Below are positions 1-6,071 of a stretch of 6,252 nucleotides of DNA, piece after piece (position 1 is the stretch's first letter; the number at the start of each line of letters is the position of its first letter). Origin of the DNA: Chromatiales bacterium (GTDB taxonomy: Bacteria > Pseudomonadota > Gammaproteobacteria > SZUA-152); contig JALTPW010000009.1 of NCBI GenBank assembly GCA_026999335.1, positions 1 through 6,252 of the forward strand, written 5' to 3'. The notes beneath the pieces were generated by a model. The model was given only the letters and a program-made list of their open reading frames with translations. It searched no databases and was not told the DNA's origin. The position numbers and the translations under genes were made by a program.

Positions 1-2342
1 ATATGCTCCATGATGGCACCCACCAGCACGTCCGTGCCGTCGCAGATGGCATCCACGTCCACCTCGATGGCATCGTCGAGGAAGCGGTCGAGCAGCACCG
101 GTGAATCATTGGACACCTTCACCGCCTCGCGCATATACCGCTGCAATTCGGATTCCTTGTAGACGATCTCCATGGCGCGGCCACCCAGCACATAGGACGG
201 ACGTACCACCAGCGGGTAACCGATGTCCGCAGCCAGATCGATGGCCTCCTTGGCGGAGCGTGCGGTGCGGTTTGGCGGTTGTTTTAGATTGAGTTTTTGC
301 ACCAACTGCTGGAAGCGCTCACGATCCTCGGCCAGATCGATGGAGTCGGGCGAGGTACCGATGATGGGCGCGCCCGCGGCCTCCAGCGCCCGTGCCAGCT
401 TAAGCGGGGTCTGCCCGCCGTACTGCACGATGACGCCCTTGGGTTTCTCCAGATCCACCAGTTCCAGCACGTCTTCCAGGGTCAGCGGCTCGAAATAGAG
501 GCGATCCGAGGTGTCGTAATCCGTGGACACGGTCTCCGGATTGCAATTGACCATGATGGTCTCGAAGCCGTCGTCGCGCAGGGCGAAGGCGGCGTGCACG
601 CAGCAATAATCGAACTCGATACCCTGACCGATGCGGTTGGGCCCACCACCCAGCACCATGATCTTGTCACGGCTCGAGGGATTGGCCTCACACTCCTCCT
701 CGTAGGTGGAGTACATGTAGGCGGTATCGGTGGCGAACTCGGCAGCGCAGGTGTCGACACGCTTATACACCGGGCGCACACCCAGGGCGTGGCGGTGAGT
801 GCGGAATTCGCCTTCGCTGACGCCCAGCAGTTTCGCCAGACGGCTGTCGGCAAAACCCTTGCGTTTGAGCTGGCGCATGCGCTTCTCGTCCAGTGCTGCC
901 ATGCCCTGCTCACACACCTCGCCTTCGAGGCGGATCAGTTCCTCGATCTGCACCAGGAACCAGGAATCGATGAAGGTCAGGTCAAACACGTCCTGCAAAC
1001 TCATGCCGGCGCGGAAGGCGTCACCCACGTACCATAGACGATCCGGCCCCGCCGCCTTCAGCTCCTGCTTGAGGGTGTCCATGGCATCCTCGGCGTCGAG
1101 ATCGAGGATCTCGGTGAAACCGTCGACGCCCGTCTCCAGTCCACGCATGGCCTTTTGCAGCGACTCCTGCTGAGTACGGCCCATGGCCATCACCTCACCC
1201 ACGGATTTCATCTGCGTGGTCAGACGCGAATCGGCCTGGGGGAATTTTTCGAAGGTGAAGCGCGGAATCTTGGTCACCACGTAGTCGATGGCCGGCTCGA
1301 AGGAGGCCGGGGTGGCGCCAGCGGTGATCTCGTTCTTCAGTTCGTCCAGGGTATAACCAACGGCCAGCTTGGCCGCCACCTTGGCAATGGGAAAACCGGT
1401 GGCCTTGGAGGCCAGCGCCGAAGAGCGCGATACGCGCGGATTCATCTCGATGATGATCATGCGGCCGTTTTCGGGATTAATCGAAAACTGCACATTGGAA
1501 CCGCCGGTGTCCACGCCGATCTCGCGCAGCACCGCCAATGAGGCGTTGCGCATGATCTGGTATTCCTTGTCGGTCAGGGTCTGTGCCGGAGCCACGGTGA
1601 TGGAGTCACCGGTGTGGATACCCATGGGATCGAGATTTTCGATGGAACAGATAATGATGCAGTTGTCCTTGTGGTCGCGCACCACCTCCATCTCGTACTC
1701 TTTCCAGCCGAGAATGGACTCCTCGATCAGCAGCTCCTTGGTGGGCGACAGATCCAGCCCGCGCTCGCAAATTTCAACGAATTCTTCCTTGTTATAGGCA
1801 ATGCCGCCACCCGAGCCCCCCATGGTGAAAGACGGCCGGATGATGGTCGGATAACCCACCTGAGCCTGTACCTGAAAGGCCTCTTCCAGACTGTGCGCCA
1901 CGGCTGACTTGGGCATGTCGAGGCCGATCTTCAGCATCGCCTGACGGAAGCGTTCGCGGTCTTCGGCCTTGTCGATGGCATCACGGGTGGCGCCGATCAT
2001 CTCCACGCCGAATTCTTCCAGCACGCCTTCGCGAGCCAGATCCAGAGCGCAGTTGAGCGCGGTCTGGCCACCCATGGTGGGCAGGATGGCGTCGGGGCGT
2101 TCGCGTTCGATGATCTTCGCCAACGTCCGCCAGGTAATGGGCTCGATGTAGGTGGCATCGGCCATTTCCGGGTCAGTCATGATGGTGGCCGGGTTGGAGT
2201 TCACCAGGATGACGCGATAACCCTCCTCGCGCAGGGCCTTGCAGGCCTGGGCGCCGGAATAGTCGAATTCACAGGCCTGACCGATGACGATGGGGCCGGC
2301 ACCGATGATCAGGATGCTTTTTAGGTCGGTTCTTTTTGGCAT
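1..2342 (-). CDS. carB: Carbamoyl-phosphate synthetase large subunit, 3' end beyond window
   Basis: CarB is the synthetase subunit. It makes carbamoyl phosphate from bicarbonate, two ATP and ammonia supplied by CarA, in the cytoplasm, for pyrimidine and arginine synthesis. The minus strand reads without interruption for 780 codons from ATG at 2342 to the left edge; the family is about 1070 residues, so the last ~290 are outside. The first ATP-grasp half (about residues 1-400) opens with MPKRTDLKSILIIGAGPIVI and keeps R129, R169, E215, H243, Q285, E299 and N301 at the same numbers as the E. coli enzyme. The oligomerisation region (about 400-550) follows. The second ATP-grasp half begins near KIMVLGGGPNRIGQGIEFDY and includes VVRPSYVLGGRAMEIVY; the visible part ends at GAIMEH. 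The regulatory C-terminal domain is not visible. The gene lies 84 bp downstream of carA. Its own ribosome site is weak: the bases before the ATG (aaccagaaccgagcat) hold no clear AGGAGG. No frameshift was seen, so the gene appears functional. Confidence 0.97.
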   Translation of the reverse strand, partial: MPKRTDLKSILIIGAGPIVIGQACEFDYSGAQACKALREEGYRVILVNSNPATIMTDPEMADATYIEPITWRTLAKIIERERPDAILPTMGGQTALNCALDLAREGVLEEFGVEMIGATRDAIDKAEDRERFRQAMLKIGLDMPKSAVAHSLEEAFQVQAQVGYPTIIRPSFTMGGSGGGIAYNKEEFVEICERGLDLSPTKELLIEESILGWKEYEMEVVRDHKDNCIIICSIENLDPMGIHTGDSITVAPAQTLTDKEYQIMRNASLAVLREIGVDTGGSNVQFSINPENGRMIIIEMNPRVSRSSALASKATGFPIAKVAAKLAVGYTLDELKNEITAGATPASFEPAIDYVVTKIPRFTFEKFPQADSRLTTQMKSVGEVMAMGRTQQESLQKAMRGLETGVDGFTEILDLDAEDAMDTLKQELKAAGPDRLWYVGDAFRAGMSLQDVFDLTFIDSWFLVQIEELIRLEGEVCEQGMAALDEKRMRQLKRKGFADSRLAKLLGVSEGEFRTHRHALGVRPVYKRVDTCAAEFATDTAYMYSTYEEECEANPSSRDKIMVLGGGPNRIGQGIEFDYCCVHAAFALRDDGFETIMVNCNPETVSTDYDTSDRLYFEPLTLEDVLELVDLEKPKGVIVQYGGQTPLKLARALEAAGAPIIGTSPDSIDLAEDRERFQQLVQKLNLKQPPNRTARSAKEAIDLAADIGYPLVVRPSYVLGGRAMEIVYKESELQRYMREAVKVSNDSPVLLDRFLDDAIEVDVDAICDGTDVLVGAIMEH

Positions 2343-2361
2343 ATGCTCGGTTCTGGTTTTT

Positions 2362-2427
2362 GCCACAGAGACACAGAGAACACAGAGCTAAAAGGAATTA
2401 ACTCTGTGTTCTCTGTGTCTCTGTGGC
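2362..2427. repeat. Perfect 26-bp inverted repeat in the carA-carB gap
   Basis: The left arm is 2362-2387 and the right arm 2402-2427, exact reverse complements with a 14-nt loop (ctaaaaggaattaa). Each arm is itself built from near-tandem copies of an 8-base unit, CACAGAGA CACAGAGA ACACAGAG. The outermost base of the right arm (2427) is the last base of the carA TAG stop codon. RNA from either strand could fold into a long hairpin. No T-run follows on the carB side (the minus strand continues with AAAAACC), so it does not look like an intrinsic terminator. Similar CACAGAGACACAGAG palindromes are, from general familiarity, scattered as intergenic repeats in many bacterial genomes and produce spurious small ORFs with peptides such as HRDTENTE and SVSLW; such an ORF is present here. 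It is probably a mobile or spreading palindromic element, not a car-specific control site. Confidence 0.9.
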
Positions 2428-3572
2428 TAATTCTTGCTTTCGTCCATCAGCTCAATAAAGTCATCGAACAACGGCGCCACGTCATGTGGGCCGGGGCTGG
2501 CCTCGGGGTGACCCTGAAAACTGAAGGCCGGCCGGTCGGTGCGCGCCACGCCCTGTAACGAACCATCGAACAGCGACTTGTGGGTAGCGCGCAGGTTGTC
2601 CGGCAGGCTAGCCTCATCCACGGAAAATCCGTGGTTCTGACTGGTGATCATCACCTGTCCGCCGTCGAGGGCCTGCACCGGGTGATTGGCGCCGTGATGG
2701 CCGAACTTCATCTTCTGCGTCTTCGCACCACTGGCCAGTGACAACAACTGGTGACCAAGGCAGATGCCGAATACCGGCAGGCCGGTGTCGACAATTTCGG
2801 CGATAGCCTTCAGCGCATAGTCGCAGGGCTCGGGGTCACCGGGCCCATTGGACAGGAACACGCCGTCAGGGTTCATCGCCAGCACCTCGCCGGCCGGGGT
2901 CTGCGCCGGCACCACCGTCAGGCGACAGCCACGATCCACCAGCATGCGCAGGATGTTGTGTTTGACGCCATAGTCATAGGCCACCACATGACGCGGCAAC
3001 TTTTCGGCGATGGGATGTGGCGCACCGGGCAGGCCACCTTCCAGCGTCCAGGTACCCTGCGCCCATTCATAGGGTGCCTTGGTGGTGACTTCTTTGGCCA
3101 GATCCATGCCCTTGAGGCCAGGGAAGGCCTTGGCCGTCGCGATGGCGGCCTCGGCGTCGATAGTGTCACCGGCAACGATACAACCGCCCTGCGCACCCTT
3201 TTCGCGCAACACGCGGGTCAGGCGACGGGTATCGATATCGGCAATGGCGATCACCTCGTTCTGCGCCAGATATTCCTCCAGCGTAAACTCACAACGCCAG
3301 CTGCTGGGCAGCAGTGGCACGTCGCGCACCACCAGACCACTGGCCCAGACAAAGCCGGACTCAGCGTCTTCATGATTGGTGCCGACGTTGCCGATATGGG
3401 GATACGTCAGAGTAACGATCTGTTTGCTATAGGAGGGATCCGTGAGGATTTCCTGATAACCGGTCATGGCCGTGTTGAAGACGACCTCGCCGGTGGTCTG
3501 GCCATCCACGCCAATGGATTCCCCCCAAAAGAGTGTCCCGTCTTCCAGGGCCAATAACGCCGATTTTCTCAA
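2427..3572 (-). CDS. carA: Carbamoyl-phosphate synthetase small (glutaminase) subunit
   Basis: CarA hydrolyses glutamine and channels the ammonia to CarB. The frame encodes 381 residues, against 382 in E. coli. The N-terminal CPSase small-chain domain (about 1-150) starts MRKSALLALEDGTLFWGES and contains the conserved FNTAMTGYQEILTDPSY. The class I glutamine amidotransferase domain (about 195-375) includes VAYDYGVKHNILR, SNGPGDPEPC, and the nucleophile elbow FGICLGHQLL with Cys271. The catalytic partners His355 and Glu357 lie in FQGHPEASPGPHD. All members of the catalytic triad are present. The start is TTG at 3572-3570: no ATG or GTG gives the right N-terminus, and a strong Shine-Dalgarno sequence sits just upstream. 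E. coli carA is also known to start at UUG. The stop is TAG at 2429-2427, merging with the palindromic repeat. It is the first gene of a carAB operon. No clear promoter or arginine operator could be identified upstream, and dapB, which often precedes carA in gammaproteobacteria, is absent. Confidence 0.98.
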   Translation of the reverse strand: MRKSALLALEDGTLFWGESIGVDGQTTGEVVFNTAMTGYQEILTDPSYSKQIVTLTYPHIGNVGTNHEDAESGFVWASGLVVRDVPLLPSSWRCEFTLEEYLAQNEVIAIADIDTRRLTRVLREKGAQGGCIVAGDTIDAEAAIATAKAFPGLKGMDLAKEVTTKAPYEWAQGTWTLEGGLPGAPHPIAEKLPRHVVAYDYGVKHNILRMLVDRGCRLTVVPAQTPAGEVLAMNPDGVFLSNGPGDPEPCDYALKAIAEIVDTGLPVFGICLGHQLLSLASGAKTQKMKFGHHGANHPVQALDGGQVMITSQNHGFSVDEASLPDNLRATHKSLFDGSLQGVARTDRPAFSFQGHPEASPGPHDVAPLFDDFIELMDESKN

Positions 3573-3576
3573 GCTG

Positions 3577-3582
3577 ACCTCC
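3577..3582 (-). promoter_or_regulatory. Ribosome binding site fixing the TTG start of carA
   Basis: The minus strand reads GGAGGT here, 4 nt before the TTG codon at 3572. The sequence is close to the ideal anti-16S pairing site and sits directly before the conserved N-terminus, which supports TTG as the true initiator. Confidence 0.8.
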
Positions 3583-3892
3583 GCCTTAATTCTGGATTAA
3601 TCCGTTGAATGGCCTGTCCAGTGGTTCTGAATGTTCATCTGGCGTGGCAAAGCTTCCGCTCCTGCTCACACTCTTTACCGCCATCCATGCAGGCAAAAAA
3701 CAAGTTGCTCCTTAACGAGTTTTCTTTACATCGTCAGGCGGGCACCCAGAACTGCTGGGCAGGTCGTCGCATCCTCACTTGACAGGCGAAATCTGGCTTT
3801 TCGAAAAACTTGCCTACTATCATACACTTGGATTTGCCTCGAAGCGATCAACCGATTAACCCAGGTTGCTACGCCACTGTAAGATGTGCAAA

Positions 3893-3922
3893 GCGGGAGG
3901 GACGATGGCTCGTCCTTCCCGC
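3893..3922. repeat. GC-rich 13-bp stem-loop upstream of carA
   Basis: The arms gcgggagggacga (3893-3905) and tcgtccttcccgc (3910-3922) pair over 13 positions, with one G-U or A-C pair depending on the strand, around a 4-nt loop (tggc). On the minus strand the stem is followed by TTTGCACATCTT, a poor but possible terminator tail. On the plus strand no T-run follows. It could be a degenerate terminator of a lost minus-strand gene, a leader structure of carAB, or the remnant of a repeat element. Confidence 0.6.
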
Positions 3923-3989
3923 TCATGTTCAGTGCCGACTTGAACCGGTTTAGTTTACTCGATTGCCCTCTCGGACGTCTATATCGAGA

Positions 3990-4005
3990 CTTGTCCAATA
4001 TGAAA
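3990..4005 (+). repeat. Left half of 16-bp inverted repeat flanking the IS
   Basis: The bases cttgtccaatatgaaa are the exact reverse complement of 5924-5939, on the other side of the insertion sequence. This half lies 313 bp outside the left IS end. Alignment does not extend convincingly beyond the 16 bp in either direction. On the strand on which it reads TTTCATATTGGACAAG it points towards carA. Confidence 0.75.
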
Positions 4006-4318
4006 CGCAATCCACTTTTATTTAGAAGCCATGATCAACAACTCAACAGAAAAAATCTGTCGCCAGGAGGGGGTGGTCATCTGTGTCTAGCATTGATGAA
4101 GGGGCATAAACGGTGTTTGTCAAAAAAGCGCCCGCCAGACGTCTGTCTGTCCACTGAGTCGAAATCTGGCGACGCAGAGATCACCCTTCCCTCTCGAATT
4201 CTATCTGCGCTGGTACACGAGCTGCTCCCCCACCTTTCCGACATCACGCCACCTGGACGAACACCCGCCCGTGGCAGCCCTCACCTCGCAAGAACCGCAA
4301 ACGGAGGGTAGCCCATAA

Positions 4319-4346
4319 TTCTACTTTGTCACGCTTATCCTACTGA
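4319..4346 (+). repeat. Left terminal inverted repeat of the IS
   Basis: It begins ttctactttgtcacgc. Aligned with the reverse complement of 5867-5894 it matches at 22 of 28 positions, the first 11 without a mismatch and the last four (ctga) also identical. Confidence 0.8.
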
Positions 4347-4455
4347 AAATAAAAGAAATACGCCATAAATTAGCGCTATGTTAACGAGACTTAAAATGGG
4401 CAAGGGGAGCAGCAGAAGCCCGCCCGAAAATACCCCGCACTTAAGAGGATTCGAC

Positions 4456-5825
4456 ATGGCAAAAACCCGTTTGAAAAAGTGGGAAAGCGTTTTAACGACC
4501 ATTGTCATGCATTTCGCGATCACTTCTCGATGCGGCACCCTGATTATTCAACCCACGCCCGGTCGTATCTGCAGGGTTTGATGCAAGCGCGCCGAAAAAA
4601 GTAGGGAACGGATAGCCGAAGTTGTGCCCGATAGCGATGAACAATCGTTGCACCTTTATCAGCAATGTAGAGTGGGATACATCGGCGGTTATGAGACAGG
4701 TGGCCCGGCAAGCCAATGACTTGCTGGGAGCGCCATCGGAAACCGCCTTACTGATCGATGAGAGTGGTTTTGAAAAAAAGGGAACCCACTCCGTGGGTGT
4801 CGCCCGACAATGGAACGGTCGCAGAGGCAAAGTCGACAACTGCCAAGTCGGTGTCTTCGCATCGCTCTGTCGCGGCCGTCATTCGACGCTCATCGACACA
4901 CGCCTCTATTTGCCTGAAGAATGGACAAATGACAAGCGCCGCTGCCGTCAAGCACAGATTCCTGTGGCGCACCGCACCTTTAAAACCAAACCGCAATTGG
5001 CCTTGGAGATGGTCAAGCCAGCCCGCGAGTCTGGGCTGGCGTATGGATGGGTGGGCGCCGATGGACTTTATGGAAACAACCCCGAACTGCTGTACGGTCT
5101 GGATGATCTGAATGAAACCTTCATGATCGACGTCCACAAGGATCAGCGGATCTATCTGAACGACCCAGAGCCGGCGATACCGGTCTCAAAAAGTGGTCGT
5201 GGCCGCCGATCCAGTCAGTACAAAAGCGCAGAAAAAGCGCTACAAGTCCAAAAACTCATGCAGAAAAAGTTCAGGCTCCCCTGGAAGAAAGTCACCTTAC
5301 GTGAAGGCGATAAAGGTGCATTGACCGTTGAGGTTATTCACCACCGTATTTGGTATTGGGACGGGAAGAGCGGGGAAAACAAGCATTGGATTGGCACCTG
5401 TTGATTCGCCGCGAAGTGGATTCCCCGACTGAAATCAAGTACAGCTTAAGCAACGCAGCGCCTGATACCGTATAGAACTCCTGGCTCACATGCAAGGGCA
5501 ACGTTTCTGGATAGAGCGCTCATTCCAGGATGGAAAAAGCCATTGAGGATTGGGAGACTACCAAGCGAGAGGTTGGCAGGGGTGGCATCACCACATGGCG
5601 CTGGTGATGATAGCGATGCTTTTCATGCTTAAAGAGCGTTTGTTGAACGACGAAGAGATTCCACTAGTAAGTTGCGCAGATATCGAGATATTGCTGAGCC
5701 AATTTTTGCCACGGCAAAACACAACGGATAAAGAGATTGTTGCGCAAATGGAAAAACGTCACCGCAAACGGCAATTCGCGATTGAATCACAAAAGAGAAA
5801 GCAGCTGTTACGTACCTCAGGCTGA
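4456..5825 (+). pseudogene. IS701-like DDE transposase, multiply frameshifted
   Basis: Read across frames, the sequence gives a nearly complete DDE transposase starting MAKTRLKKWES at ATG 4456, with a ribosome site (aagagga, 4443-4449). Pieces in order: 4456 to about 4493, the N-terminus; about 4494-4600, NDHCHAFRDHF to GLMQA; 4606-4653, ERIAEVVPDSDEQSLH; 4655 to about 5389, FISNVEWDTSAVM through the central domain to KHW; 5395 to about 5471, HLLIRREVDSPTEIKYSLSN; about 5472-5825, IELLAHMQGQRFWIERSF to the C-terminus, stop TGA 5823. Lesions: loss of one base near 4493, a shift near 4600-4605 with a TAG, loss of two bases near 4654, a 5-bp duplication at 5385-5394, loss of one base near 5472, and TGA at 5544 where relatives usually have Cys. 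The presumed catalytic acids survive: Asp in LLIDESG (4757), Asp in VGADGLYG (5060) and Glu in WIERSFQDG (5514). The family call and the comparisons rest on remembered relatives. No full-length product is expected. Confidence 0.88.
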
Positions 5826-5866
5826 TGGAGGCATCCATTCAGTATTTTTTATGGATTCAAGTTAAA

Positions 5867-5894
5867 TCAGGATGTTAGGCGCAACAAAGTAGAA
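5867..5894 (-). repeat. Right terminal inverted repeat of the IS
   Basis: The sequence ends in acaaagtagaa (5884-5894), the reverse complement of the first 11 bases of the left end at 4319. The whole 28 bp matches at 22 positions. It lies 41 bp after the transposase stop codon. Confidence 0.8.
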
Positions 5895-5923
5895 CGTAAG
5901 AGAGGAACCTCAGTTTAGACTCA

Positions 5924-5939
5924 TTTCATATTGGACAAG
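5924..5939 (-). repeat. Right half of 16-bp inverted repeat flanking the IS
   Basis: The plus strand reads tttcatattggacaag, the exact reverse complement of 3990-4005. It lies 29 bp outside the right IS end and 8 bp upstream of the predicted -35 box for the polyketide synthase, a position suitable for a regulator-binding site. It could equally be a duplicated scrap of DNA from a rearrangement. Confidence 0.75.
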
Positions 5940-5947
5940 GCTAACAC

Positions 5948-5976
5948 TTGAGTTAAATCGTCGCTCAATCTATACT
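5948..5976 (+). promoter_or_regulatory. Predicted sigma-70-type promoter for the polyketide synthase gene
   Basis: A -35 box TTGAGT (5948-5953, 4 of 6 to TTGACA) and a -10 box TATACT (5971-5976, 5 of 6 to TATAAT) are separated by exactly 17 bp. Transcription would start near 5983, giving a leader of roughly 90 nt before the ATG at 6072. The leader is AT-rich and shows no obvious terminator or riboswitch. The promoter lies outside the IS, 53 bp past its right end. Prediction from sequence only. Confidence 0.55.
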
Positions 5977-6071
5977 GGAAAAGGATAATGGACGTTTTTA
6001 CATTAACTAATTAGGTATTTTGTTGTTTATCATTTTTATTATGGAATTTAGACTTGACGGAAGGAGTTTGC

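Larger units (their letters stand above)
3573..4318. other. Gene-poor stretch between carA and the insertion sequence
   Basis: About 750 bp upstream of carA with no recognisable gene. Open frames exist, at 3886-4311 on the plus strand (141 codons from GTG) and 3726-4010 on the minus strand (94 codons from TTG). Neither has a ribosome site, a recognisable domain or a plausible composition; they overlap each other, and both read through the hairpin at 3893-3922. The stretch must contain the carAB promoter, read on the minus strand. A TATGAT at 3824-3819 could be a -10 box but no acceptable -35 lies at 16-18 bp, and I saw no convincing ARG box. Also present are a 10-bp palindrome (cagacgtctg, 4136-4145) nested in a 7-bp inverted repeat (4133-4139 with 4165-4171). 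The stretch probably includes remnants left by rearrangement. Confidence 0.6.
4319..5894 (+). mobile_element. Degenerate IS701-like insertion sequence, about 1.58 kb
   Basis: The element is bounded by 28-bp imperfect terminal inverted repeats (4319-4346 and 5867-5894, 22 of 28 matching, first 11 identical) and carries a single transposase reading frame on the plus strand, now broken. Length, one DDE transposase and the terminal repeats fit the IS701 family and related IS4-group elements. The flanks do not give a clear target duplication: the four bases outside the ends are ataa on the left and cgta on the right. Either the insertion is old, the flanks have been rearranged, or the exact ends are off by a few bases. 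It separates the car operon from the polyketide synthase region. It is not expected to move by itself, but its ends might still be used by a related transposase elsewhere in the genome. Confidence 0.82.

Noticed and set aside
297..1037. 246-codon plus-strand open frame, and several others opposite carB
   Set aside because: It lies antisense to the uninterrupted carB frame, whose conserved residues match the family throughout; the antisense peptide has no recognisable domain.
2362..2427. Palindrome as an intrinsic terminator
   Set aside because: No T-run follows the stem on either strand, and a terminator between carA and carB would separate two subunits of one enzyme.
2362..2427. Short tandem units in the palindrome as a CRISPR array
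   Set aside because: Units are about 8 bases with no spacers, only two inverted arms, and no cas genes.
2343..2558. 71-codon plus-strand open frame across the palindrome
   Set aside because: Its peptide (HRDTENTE ... SVSLW) is simply the translated palindrome plus antisense carA; such spurious ORFs accompany this repeat elsewhere.
2751..3557. 268-codon plus-strand open frame opposite carA
   Set aside because: A shadow of GC-rich carA; the carA frame has a complete catalytic triad and normal length.
3625..3640. ARG-box-like TGAATGTTCA upstream of carA
   Set aside because: Half-site spacing does not fit the known 18-bp arginine operator (TGAAT and ATTCA separated by four A/T bases), and no second box is nearby.
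3726..4010. 94-codon minus-strand frame upstream of carA
   Set aside because: TTG start, no ribosome site, no recognised domain, overlaps the opposite open frame and the hairpin.
3886..4311. 141-codon plus-strand frame between carA and the IS
   Set aside because: GTG start without a ribosome site, no recognised domain, reads through a stable hairpin, and Arg/Pro/Ser-rich composition typical of non-coding DNA.
4480..4500. Programmed -1 frameshift in the transposase (gttttaac)
   Set aside because: The codon phase does not give a canonical X XXY YYZ slippery heptamer, and several further lesions downstream show ordinary decay.
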